A DNA stretch of 64,000 bases from Nocardioides marmotae. Its GTDB lineage: Bacteria > Actinomycetota > Actinomycetes > Propionibacteriales > Nocardioidaceae. Under the pieces are notes generated by a model that was given only the letters and a program-made list of their open reading frames with translations, was not told where the DNA came from and searched no databases. The position numbers were made by a program, and so were the translations under genes. The stretch is taken from the NCBI RefSeq assembly GCF_013177455.1, contig NZ_CP053660.1, positions 992,001-1,056,000 on the forward strand, in the 5' to 3' direction. This document shows, one piece after another, positions 56,853 to 64,000 of the stretch; positions within the stretch are counted from its first letter, which is position 1; each line of letters begins with the position of its first letter.

Positions 56853-58358
56853 ATGCCCCCCGAGACCATCGCCGGACGGTACGACGTCGTGCGCGAGGTC
56901 GGCCGCGGCGGCATGGGCGCCGTCTGGCTGTGCACCGACCGCACCCTCGGCCGCGAGGTCGCCGTCAAGCAGGTCGGCGGGCTCCCCGGGGAGTCCACGC
57001 CGCACCTCGCGCGGGCGCTGCGCGAGGCCCGCTCGTCCGCGGCGCTCAACCACCCCCACGTGGTCTCGATCTTCGACGCGATCGAGGACGGCGGCCACGT
57101 CTGGCTGGTGATGGAGTACCTCCCCTCCCGCACGCTCTCCCAGGTGCTGCGCGACGGCCCGCTCGACGTGCGCCGCGCCGCGCACCTCGGTGCGCAGGTC
57201 GCCGAGGGCCTGGCCGCGGCCCACGCGCGCGGCGTCGTCCACCGCGACGTGAAGCCCGGCAACATCCTGGTCACCGACGCCGACGTCGCGAAGATCTCCG
57301 ACTTCGGCATCGCCCGCACCCTCGGCGAGGAGCAGCTCACCCAGACCGGGATGGTCGCCGGCACCCCGCTCTACTTCTCCCCGGCGCTCGCGCGCGGCGG
57401 CCAGCCCACCCCGGCCGACGACGTGTGGGCGCTCGGCGCGACGTTGTACGCCGCGGTCGAGGGCGAGCCGCCCTGGCCGCCGCAGGAGAACTCCATCGCG
57501 ATGCTCATGCACATCGTCGGCCACGAGCCGCCGATCCCGCGCCGCGCCGGCGCCCTCACCGGGATCATCCGCCGGATGATGAACGTCGACGCCGACGCGC
57601 GTCCGACCATGGCCGAGGCTGCCGCCGTGCTCCGCGCCGCGGCCCGGGGCGGCGACGACGAGGCGGTCACCGCGCTGCTCTCGCCGGCCACGACCCAGGC
57701 CTCGACGCCGGCCTCGACGCCGGCCTCGACCCCCCGGCGCGACGAGCGGCCGGCCCCAGCGCCGGCGCCCGTGGGGGGCGAGGACGCAGGCGGCGACGGG
57801 GGCGGTCCCCGGCGACGTACGCCGGTCGCGCTCCTCGTCGCCGCCGCGGTGCTCGTCCTCGCGCTCGGCGCCGCCCTGCTCGTGGGGCTGCTCGGCGACG
57901 ACGACGCCGACGACCCGGCCACCGCGGGGGACGACCCGGGCCAGCGCTCCTCCCGGAGTGGGCCGCCCCGGGGCTCGGAGTCGGCCAGCCCCACCCCGAC
58001 CCCCGAGGAGACGCCCACCGAGGAGGAGACGACCGAGGCGCCCGAGGCCTCGCCGAGCGGGGCCGCCTCGCCGGTCGGCGACGGCACCGAGGAGGAGCTC
58101 GTCGAGGACTACTACGCCCTGCTGCCCACCGACTACGAGGCCGCGTGGCGGGTGCTCTCGCCGGAGATGCAGGAGGCGCTGGGCTACGACTCCTACTCCG
58201 GGTTCTGGTCGTCGGTCGACTCGGTCAGCATCGACGGCATCGACCCGCTGGGGGAGGGGACCGTGCTGGTCGACCTCACCTACAACGGCTCCGACAGCGA
58301 GACGCGGGAGATCACGGTCAGCGACGGCCGGATCGTGGCGGACGCGGTGTCGTCCTGA
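56853..58358 (+). CDS. Transmembrane Ser/Thr protein kinase
   Basis: 501 residues with GAGGAGGACC upstream. Kinase domain ~1-265: YDVVREVGRGGMGAVWL, VAVKQV, VVHRDVKPGNIL (RD type), DFGIARTLG and GTPLYFSP (the APE Glu is replaced by Ala-Leu). Then a Thr/Pro/Ala linker with an ASTP repeat encoded by three 12-base copies near 57700, a membrane helix (TPVALLVAAAVLVLALGAALL) and an exported Thr/Glu-rich stalk ending in a ~90-residue domain (VEDYYALLPTDYEAAWRVLS). It probably senses something outside the cell. Confidence 0.9.
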   Translation: MPPETIAGRYDVVREVGRGGMGAVWLCTDRTLGREVAVKQVGGLPGESTPHLARALREARSSAALNHPHVVSIFDAIEDGGHVWLVMEYLPSRTLSQVLRDGPLDVRRAAHLGAQVAEGLAAAHARGVVHRDVKPGNILVTDADVAKISDFGIARTLGEEQLTQTGMVAGTPLYFSPALARGGQPTPADDVWALGATLYAAVEGEPPWPPQENSIAMLMHIVGHEPPIPRRAGALTGIIRRMMNVDADARPTMAEAAAVLRAAARGGDDEAVTALLSPATTQASTPASTPASTPRRDERPAPAPAPVGGEDAGGDGGGPRRRTPVALLVAAAVLVLALGAALLVGLLGDDDADDPATAGDDPGQRSSRSGPPRGSESASPTPTPEETPTEEETTEAPEASPSGAASPVGDGTEEELVEDYYALLPTDYEAAWRVLSPEMQEALGYDSYSGFWSSVDSVSIDGIDPLGEGTVLVDLTYNGSDSETREITVSDGRIVADAVSS

Positions 58359-58404
58359 GGCCGTCCTGAAGCGGGCACCGTCCCGGCGCCGTACGCTCGG
58401 GTCC

Positions 58405-59685
58405 GTGCGCGCGAACCGGCGAACGATCGGTGGCGGACGGACCACGGCCGTCCTGGCCGGCACGTCCGTCGGCGGGCACGCGCTCGCGGCGTACCTGTGG
58501 TGGCGTCTGCGGCGTGCCCGGGCCGCCGCCGGCGACCTCGACGCGACCCGGCGGGGCGCGGCCGAGACGGGCGAGCGCTACCGGTCCCTGTTCCGCTACC
58601 ACCCCAGCGCGGTCTTCTCCCTCGACCTCGAGGGCCGCTTCGTCGAGGCCAACCCGGCCGCGGCGGCAGTCAGCGGGTACCCCGTCGAGCAGCTGATCGG
58701 GATGGAGTTCGCCCGGCTCGTCGCTCCCTCCCAGGCGCCCCTCCTGGACGCCGCGTTCCACGAGATCGTGCAGCGACGCTCCCAGCAGCTCGAGACCGTC
58801 GTGGCCCGCCCCGACGGGTCCGAGGTGGAGGTCAGCGTCACCGGCGTGCCGATCGTGGTGGACGGCGAGGTCGTCGGGGTCTACGGCATCGCCGAGGACA
58901 TCACCGCCCGCAACCGGCTGCAGCGCGAGCTGACCCGGACCCGGCGCAGCGCGGAGCAGGCCAGCGAGGCCAAGTCGGTGTTCCTCGCGAACGTCAGCCA
59001 CGAGATCCGTACGCCGCTCACCGCCGTCATGGCCACGACCGAGCTGCTCCTCGACAGCGGCCTGGACCCCGAGCAGACGCGCTTCGCCGCGGCCGTGCAG
59101 CGCTCCAGCCAGCGGCTGCTGCGGCTGGTCGACGACATCCTCGACCTCTCCTCCATCGAGGCCGGTCGGGCCACCGTGCACCACGTCGACCTGGACCTGC
59201 GCGCCGTCGTCAGCGACGCGGTCGCGCTGCTGCGACCGGTCGCGGAGGACAGGGGGCTCACCCTCTCCCTGGACCTGGACCCCGACCTGCCCCGCCACCT
59301 CACCGGCGACGCGCAGCGGCTGGCGCAGGTGGTGACCAACCTGCTCGACAACGCCGTGAAGTTCACCCCCGAGGGCAGCATCCGCGTCGGTGTCGAGGTC
59401 GCGGAGACGCTGCCGACCACGACCAAGGTGATCGTGCGGGTGGAGGACACCGGCATCGGGGTCACCGAGGAGCAGCAGGCCCGGCTCTTCCAGTCCTTCA
59501 GCCAGGGCGATCCCTCGATCACCCGGCGCTACGGCGGCACCGGCCTGGGGCTCGCGATCTGCAAGCAGCTGGTGGCCCTGATGGGCGGGTCGATCTGGAT
59601 GAGCAGCACCCCCGGCGGGGGCAGCACGTTCGCCTTCGCCGTGCCGCTCGGCCGCCCCGACCCCGAGGAGCTCCTGGCCGGTTGA
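58405..59685 (+). CDS. PAS-domain sensor histidine kinase
   Basis: 426 residues from GTG 58405; TACGCT (58392-58397) ends 7 bases before it. A short N-terminal hydrophobic stretch (LAGTSVGGHALAAYLWW) may anchor it. A PAS domain spans ~55-170 (YRSLFRYHPSAVFSLDLEG), then HisKA with FLANVSHEIRTPLT and HATPase with NLLDNAVKFTP, DTGIGV and GGTGLGLAICKQL. No response regulator gene adjoins it, so its partner is elsewhere. Confidence 0.92.
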   Translation: MRANRRTIGGGRTTAVLAGTSVGGHALAAYLWWRLRRARAAAGDLDATRRGAAETGERYRSLFRYHPSAVFSLDLEGRFVEANPAAAAVSGYPVEQLIGMEFARLVAPSQAPLLDAAFHEIVQRRSQQLETVVARPDGSEVEVSVTGVPIVVDGEVVGVYGIAEDITARNRLQRELTRTRRSAEQASEAKSVFLANVSHEIRTPLTAVMATTELLLDSGLDPEQTRFAAAVQRSSQRLLRLVDDILDLSSIEAGRATVHHVDLDLRAVVSDAVALLRPVAEDRGLTLSLDLDPDLPRHLTGDAQRLAQVVTNLLDNAVKFTPEGSIRVGVEVAETLPTTTKVIVRVEDTGIGVTEEQQARLFQSFSQGDPSITRRYGGTGLGLAICKQLVALMGGSIWMSSTPGGGSTFAFAVPLGRPDPEELLAG

Positions 59686-59697
59686 GGTCGCCGGGTC

Positions 59698-59736
59698 GCC
59701 CGCTCAGGCCGCCCGCTCAGGCCGCCCGCTCAGGCC
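59698..59736. repeat. Three perfect 13-bp repeats at a convergent gene end
   Basis: GCCCGCTCAGGCC occurs three times without gaps (59698, 59711, 59724). The oxygenase stop codon (59730-59732) lies in the third copy, and the histidine kinase ends 12 bases before the first. Confidence 0.95.
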
Positions 59737-60776
59737 TGGGCGGCGGCGAGCACCCGGGCGGCCTCCCGCCCGGCGTCGGTGTTGGCGACGCCGGCGCGCG
59801 AGCCGGCGAGCTTGGCCCGGATGTGCTCGCCGACGGTGATCGGGGCGTACGCCGTACCTCCCTCGTCGAGGCAGGTGGGCAGGGTCTCGATCACGGCGTC
59901 GATGTTGCCGTCGTGGAAGAACGCCGCGCTGCGCCGGCGGTCCACCCGGCCGTCGACGATCGGCGGCTTGACCCGGTGCAGCGTGGACATCCAGCGCTCG
60001 TTGGTCCACCGCGCCATCAGGTCGCCGAGGTTGATGAGCAGCGCGCCGTCGGCGGGCATGACGTCGTGCCACCCGCCGTCGCGGCCGAGCACCTGCAGGC
60101 CCGCGACCTGGTCGGCCCAGAGGACGGTGACGATCCCGTAGTCGGTGTGCTCGCCCATGCCGGTCAGGTCGCCGTCGAGCTCGAGCTCGCCGGGCTCGAG
60201 GGCGTAGTTGTTCATCCGCAGCACGTCGAGGCTGTGGTCGGTGAACCGCTCGAAGAACCCCTCCGGCAGGCCGAGCGCGTCCCCGAAGAGCGTGGTCAGG
60301 GTGCGCGCCACCCGGCCCGCCTCCTCGAAGTACGCTGACACCGCGGCGCGGAAGTGCGCCGCCTCCGCCGGCCAGACGTTCTCGGGGTAGTCCGCCTCCG
60401 GCAGGTCCAGCCCCGGGTGGTCGGAGACCGCCGCGCCGATGTTGAACGCCTCGAAGAAGTCGTGCATCCGGTTCGACGGCGCCAGGCCGAGGCTCAGGCT
60501 CAGCGACTCGGTCTTCGGCGGGGCGTAGCCGCGGTTGACCTCCGGCGGCGTGCGGTACTGCTTCTTGACCTCCAGCGGGAGCAGGAAGAACTCGTCGAGC
60601 GCCGCGGCGAAGGCGTCGGTCACCGAGGTCGGGACGCCGTGGCCCACGACCTGCACGAAGCCGACGGTGCGGGCCGCCTCGTCGAACGCCGCGGCCGCGG
60701 CGGCGCGTTCCTCGGCGGTGCCGCGCCCGACGTACGCGGAGATGTCGACGGTGGGGACGCGGAACGGGGTGGTCAT
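59730..60776 (-). CDS. Isopenicillin-N-synthase-like Fe(II)/2-oxoglutarate oxygenase
   Basis: 348 residues from ATG 60776, overlapping the deaminase stop by 4 bases. FVQVVGHGVPTSV in the N-terminal DIOX_N part; metal ligands in GMGEHTDYGIVTVL (H and D) and WMSTLHRV (H); 2-oxoglutarate Arg in DRRRSAAFFHD. Such enzymes hydroxylate or demethylate small molecules. Coupling to a purine-type deaminase suggests a purine, pterin or nucleoside-like substrate. Confidence 0.88.
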   Translation of the reverse strand: MTTPFRVPTVDISAYVGRGTAEERAAAAAAFDEAARTVGFVQVVGHGVPTSVTDAFAAALDEFFLLPLEVKKQYRTPPEVNRGYAPPKTESLSLSLGLAPSNRMHDFFEAFNIGAAVSDHPGLDLPEADYPENVWPAEAAHFRAAVSAYFEEAGRVARTLTTLFGDALGLPEGFFERFTDHSLDVLRMNNYALEPGELELDGDLTGMGEHTDYGIVTVLWADQVAGLQVLGRDGGWHDVMPADGALLINLGDLMARWTNERWMSTLHRVKPPIVDGRVDRRRSAAFFHDGNIDAVIETLPTCLDEGGTAYAPITVGEHIRAKLAGSRAGVANTDAGREAARVLAAAQA

Positions 60777-61858
60777 GCTGCCTCCTCGGGGGCGGGTGCG
60801 TCGGGGGTGGCCGCGACCCGCTCCTCGACGGTGGCGAGGAGCGCGGCCTGGTCGGTCCCGTCGAGCCAGCAGGCCTCGACGGCGTTGCGGGTGAAGGCCG
60901 CGAGCTGGTCGCGGCGGTAGCCCAGGGCGTGGGCGAGCACGCGGTAGTCGTGGGTCGGGTCGGTGCCGAACATCGGCGGGTCGTCGGAGTCGATGGTGAC
61001 CAGGAGGCCCGCGTCGACCATCTCCGCGATCCGGCGGTGGGTCCCGTCGCCGCTGCCGGAGTAGCGGCCGATGTCGCTGCTCACCGGGGTGCAGGTGAAC
61101 GGCACCCGCTCCTCGACGCAGCGGCGGGTGATCGCCGGGTCGTCGACGACGTGGTAGCCGTGGTCGACCCGGTCGCAGCCGAGCCGGTCGAGCAGCACCT
61201 CGACGTGGTGGGGCGGGCCGGACTCGGAGTGCGCCGTACGCCGCAGCCCGTGGCGGGCGGCCAGCTCGTAGGCCTCGACGAACCGGCCCGGCGGACCGTC
61301 GACCTCGGCGTAGTCCAAGCCGATGCCGAGCACCTCCTCCACCCGGTGCTCGACCACCTGCTCGACGAGCTCGACGGCCGCGGCGCCGCTGCGCTCGCGG
61401 CAGAGGCCCACGAGGAACCTCGCCCGCACGCCGGTGTCGGTCTCGGCGTCCCGGGCGCCGGCGAGGACGCCGTCGAGGATCGTCCGGTACGCCACCCCGG
61501 GATGGCCCGGCGGGCTGAGGTGCACCTCGCGGTAGAGCACGCCGTGGTCGGCACCGCCGGCCGTCAGCGACTCGTAGGTCACCCGGTGGAAGTCGTCGGC
61601 GTCGCGGATCAGCGAGCCCACCACGTCGAGCACCCGCAGGAACTCCCCGAGGTCCGCGTAGCTGTGGTGGTCGTAGAGCTCCTCGGCCGACCGCTCCAGC
61701 GGTACGTCGTGCTTGCGCGCCAGGTCGGCCACCGTCGCCGGCGCCACGCTGCCGATGAGGTGGCAGTGCAGGCTGATCTTCGGCAGCGCCGCGACCATCG
61801 CATCGATCGCCGGGTCCGCCGGCACGGGCGTCGAGTGGACGCTGGTCGCCAGGCTCAC
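60773..61858 (-). CDS. Adenosine/adenine deaminase family protein
   Basis: 361 residues. Metal site ISLHCHLIGSV (HxH), TAHSESGPPHHV, RVDHGYHVV and IDSDDPPMF follow the order of adenosine and adenine deaminases. The active-site loop is unusual: HAGE of the family appears as HSE, one residue shorter, though the Glu remains, so substrate choice may differ. First gene of a two-gene operon with the oxygenase. Confidence 0.85.
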   Translation of the reverse strand: MSLATSVHSTPVPADPAIDAMVAALPKISLHCHLIGSVAPATVADLARKHDVPLERSAEELYDHHSYADLGEFLRVLDVVGSLIRDADDFHRVTYESLTAGGADHGVLYREVHLSPPGHPGVAYRTILDGVLAGARDAETDTGVRARFLVGLCRERSGAAAVELVEQVVEHRVEEVLGIGLDYAEVDGPPGRFVEAYELAARHGLRRTAHSESGPPHHVEVLLDRLGCDRVDHGYHVVDDPAITRRCVEERVPFTCTPVSSDIGRYSGSGDGTHRRIAEMVDAGLLVTIDSDDPPMFGTDPTHDYRVLAHALGYRRDQLAAFTRNAVEACWLDGTDQAALLATVEERVAATPDAPAPEEAA

Positions 61859-62202
61859 GGCGCGAACCTAGGCCGCCGGTGTTTCGCGGGTGTGTCACCT
61901 TCGCTGCGGCTGCGCGTCGGGGTGGGGTGGGCCGTGGGCCGGCCGGCCGTGACTGGGGCGGTCGGTTCATCAAGGTATGCAGGTCAACCGTCACTTCCCA
62001 GGGTGAGCTCGCACGGGGGAGTGGTGCTTCGGCTTCATACCTTGATGAAACAACCGCCGACCACCCTGCGGGGCGACCTCCGGGCCCAGGTTTCGGGGCC
62101 GCCGGGACGGCTCCTGAAACTGACGGAAGTCGCGTCTCAATTTGCGGTCTGACCTGGGGAAACAGTGCTTTGACTGTCGGTGGCGGGTGCTTGAGTAGAC
62201 CC
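61859..62202. other. 344-bp divergent gap upstream of the HNH gene
   Basis: No gene. It holds the long inverted repeat 61966-62049 and, near the HNH start, TTGACT (62170-62175), which could be a -35 box. No clear -10 box was found at the right distance. Confidence 0.7.
61966..62049. repeat. Low-GC inverted repeat with 14-bp perfect arms
   Basis: TTCATCAAGGTATG (61966-61979) and CATACCTTGATGAA (62036-62049) are exact complements around 56 bases. Their low GC content is unlike the surrounding sequence. They lie just upstream of a 13E12-type HNH gene, which suggests a link to that element. Confidence 0.85.
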
Positions 62203-63468
62203 ATGGCCAAGGACTCCCGACACCACGCACACACCGTGTGCCGGGCTGTCGCGAAGTCCCGGAAGAAGATCCGCGCAGCCGCCACAGCGGACCTGTGGTC
62301 GATGTCGGACGAGGACGTCGAGGCCACCCTTGTCGAGGCCTCGCGGCTGCGTGCTCAGGCCGAGGCGCTCGAGCTGCGGCTGGTCGCCGAGGCCGACCGG
62401 CGCCACGCCGGCGAACGAGCCGGCGCGACCGACACCGCCTCCTGGTGGGCCCACCACACCCGCCAGGAGCGCCGAGTCGCCAAGGGGCGGGCGAGGCTGG
62501 CCGAGTCCCTCGACCGGCATGCGCCCACCTCGGCCGCGCTGGTCGAGGGCGCGATCTCGGTCGACCACGCCCGCGTCATCACCTCGTGTGTCGACCGGCT
62601 GCCGGACGACCTGGAGGACCCGACCGTCCCGGCTCGCGCCGAGCAGCACCTCCTCGCGGAGGCTCAGCACCTCGATCCGAAGACGCTGGCGGTGCTGGCC
62701 AAGCACGTCCTCACCGTGGTCGCGCCCGAGATCGGGGAGGCCCGCGACGCAGCCGCCCTCGAACGCGAGGAACGTGAAGCCCGCGCGAACGCGTGGCTGA
62801 CGATGTGCCCCGACGGCAGAGGCAGCGTCCGTGGGAAGTTCTCCATCCCCGAGCTGCACGCCGCGATGCTCCACAAGACCCTCCTCGCGTACGCCGCACC
62901 CAAGCACCAGGCCGCCAGCCGCTCCGAAGACCCCGAGGCGGAGCAGGTCGAGCGGCGGCCCTCGCCGGAGCGGATGGGCGATGCGTTCTGCGAGCTCCTC
63001 GAACGCCTCCCCGCCGACCAGCTCCCGAAGCTCGGCGGCCTCAACGCGACCGTCGTGGTCACGATGGACCTTGAGTCACTCGTCGGTGGGCTCGCGCCCG
63101 GTGTGCTGGACGACGGCGGCGTCATCTCCGCCGCGACTGCCCGTCGGCTGGCCTGCGAAGCGGGGCTGATCCCCGCGGTGCTGGGCTCGAAGTCAGAGCT
63201 GCTGGACCTCGGCCGGAAGACGCGGCTGTTCTCCGGGGCTCAGCGGCGGGGGCTGAACCTGACCCAGCCGACCTGCACCGCCGAGGGTTGCGACTGGCCG
63301 GCCCACCTGTGCCACGCCCACCACGACCAGCCCTGGTCACAGGGCGGCACGACCGACCTGGCCAACGCCCGCAATCTCTGCCCCCGGCACCACGCCCGCA
63401 TCCACGACCCCGCCTTCGAGACCACCCACCTACCGAACGGGCGGGTTGCCTTCCATCGGCGGACATAG
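62203..63468 (+). CDS. 13E12-type DUF222/HNH endonuclease
   Basis: 421 residues. The N-terminal ~250 residues are a helical DUF222 domain (LRAQAEALELRLVAEADRR, ERRVAKGRARLAESLDRHAP), followed by an HNH nuclease: CTAEGCDWPAHLCHAHHDQP (20), WSQGGTTDLANARNLCPRHH (20). Proteins of this kind are the 13E12 repeat family of mycobacteria, present in many copies in actinobacteria, and their role is unknown. It is likely a DNA endonuclease tied to its own mobility. Confidence 0.92.
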   Translation: MAKDSRHHAHTVCRAVAKSRKKIRAAATADLWSMSDEDVEATLVEASRLRAQAEALELRLVAEADRRHAGERAGATDTASWWAHHTRQERRVAKGRARLAESLDRHAPTSAALVEGAISVDHARVITSCVDRLPDDLEDPTVPARAEQHLLAEAQHLDPKTLAVLAKHVLTVVAPEIGEARDAAALEREEREARANAWLTMCPDGRGSVRGKFSIPELHAAMLHKTLLAYAAPKHQAASRSEDPEAEQVERRPSPERMGDAFCELLERLPADQLPKLGGLNATVVVTMDLESLVGGLAPGVLDDGGVISAATARRLACEAGLIPAVLGSKSELLDLGRKTRLFSGAQRRGLNLTQPTCTAEGCDWPAHLCHAHHDQPWSQGGTTDLANARNLCPRHHARIHDPAFETTHLPNGRVAFHRRT

Positions 63469-63827
63469 ACCGAGCCAGATCCACCGAGGTTGCAGGCTTC
63501 GACCACCGCAACCACAGCGGTCGACCCCCGCCAACCGCGCGCCGACAAGCAGCCGCGCCCAGGTGCCTCGACCCCAGCGGCGCGCAACCACGTCTTTCTC
63601 AAAGTCCTTCTACAACGCACCACCCGGCAGCCGGACGACCACCCCGAGGCCCTGCGCACCTCACCGGGCCTCGACACGCTCGCCAGGGCTCGCTGCTCGA
63701 CCAGCGGGCGGCTGCCGGGGCTCGCTGCTCGACCAGCGGGCGGCTGCCAGGGCTCGCTGTTCGACCAGCGGGCGGCTGCCGGGGCTCGCTGCTCGACCAG
63801 CGGGTGACCGCTGCCTCGACGAGAGGG
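63469..63827. other. 359-bp convergent gap after the HNH gene
   Basis: Bases 63469-63680 hold no convincing gene. The rest is the 32-base repeat array described separately. Confidence 0.7.
63688..63806. repeat. Four tandem copies of a 32-bp unit
   Basis: GCTCGCTGCTCGACCAGCGG starts at 63688, 63720, 63752 and 63784, exactly 32 bases apart; the third copy has T for C at one place. The units lie between convergent genes. I recall similar sequence (CTCGCCAGGCTCGCTCCTCG followed by ACCAGCGGG) as a dispersed intergenic repeat in Nocardioides-type genomes, but cannot verify it here. Confidence 0.9.
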
Positions 63828-64000
63828 TCAGGCGGAGGTGGCGGTGCGGCCGAAGCGGCTGAGGACTGCGGTCTCGACGAGTTGGGCGAGGAGGTAGAGG
63901 AGCAGGGCGGTGAGGGTGACGACGACGACGAGGGCCCAGACGCGGGCGTTCTGGGAGCGGTTGGCGGCGGAGACGACGGCGTACCCGATGCCCTTGCCGG
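63828..64000 (-). CDS. ABC importer permease, C-terminal part (runs off the window)
   Basis: The complement of 63828-64000 is an open frame ending in TGA at 63828-63830. The visible ~56 residues read GKGIGYAVVSAANRSQNARV, then a hydrophobic helix (WALVVVVTLTALLLYLLAQL) and a polar end LVETAVLSRFGRTATSA. The G-G-I/L-G-Y motif before the last helix is typical of SsuC/TauC/ThiX-type permeases. The substrate cannot be inferred. Confidence 0.65.
   Translation of the reverse strand, partial: GKGIGYAVVSAANRSQNARVWALVVVVTLTALLLYLLAQLVETAVLSRFGRTATSA

Noticed and set aside
59730..62327. 865-residue minus-strand protein across oxygenase and deaminase
   Set aside because: The upstream part is another frame of the deaminase gene; the oxygenase starts at ATG 60776.

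Overview
The window is a high-GC actinobacterial chromosome segment, most like Nocardioides or a relative in the Nocardioidaceae. The grounds are GC-rich codon use throughout, frequent GTG starts with 4-base start/stop overlaps, and many genes that begin 6-8 bases after a TANNNT-type -10 box (leaderless mRNAs). Actinobacterial families (DUF1707, DUF4245, LpqY-SugABC, 13E12-type HNH proteins, large LuxR regulators of the LAL type) point the same way. No rRNA, tRNA, CRISPR array, plasmid or phage module was seen.

Layout. Bases 1-11.6 kb: end of a PhoH-family ATPase, a secreted transglycosylase-like protein with a possible riboswitch leader, both class II and class I fumarases, and a four-gene ABC importer (lipoprotein, two permeases, ATPase). 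11.6-17.3 kb: an LpqY-SugABC-like sugar importer operon on the minus strand, divergent from an orphan MsiK-like ATPase. 17.3-23.4 kb: two alpha/beta hydrolases, glpX, and a molybdate modABC operon headed by a Mop-domain regulator with a duplicated palindromic site. 23.4-39.1 kb: housekeeping genes (xseAB, ispH, yciO, rmuC, an exonuclease III gene, ychF) mixed with an orphan BcsB-like envelope protein, a phosphatidylcholine-synthase-like enzyme, a MatC-like carrier with a divergent GntR regulator, and a TauE-type exporter.

39.1-53.6 kb looks like an accessory region, by eye lower in GC and codon bias. It opens at the 3' end of ychF, whose last seven codons are repeated synonymously at the end of the next gene, as expected for an integration site. 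It holds two paralogous LAL regulators flanking an NAD(P)-binding reductase, a broken Ser/Thr kinase fragment, and nine close genes on the plus strand: exporter ATPase and permease, Ser/Thr kinase, alpha/beta hydrolase, NTF2-like fragment, two small acetyltransferase-like proteins, a glutaminase-STAS fusion and pirin. This array is the best candidate for an undescribed functional unit.

53.6-64.0 kb: a TetR gene with an operator before an acyl-CoA dehydrogenase plus phosphotransferase pair (the two halves of eukaryotic ACAD10/11), a transmembrane Ser/Thr kinase, an orphan PAS histidine kinase, an adenine/adenosine deaminase-like enzyme coupled to a 2-oxoglutarate-type oxygenase, a 13E12-type HNH gene beside a low-GC inverted repeat, and the end of an ABC permease.

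A theme of the whole window is short tandem or inverted repeats at gene ends, with units of 12, 13, 22, 30 and 32 bases. Two arrays 9.5 kb apart share a 22-base unit, and one long hairpin family occurs twice between convergent genes.
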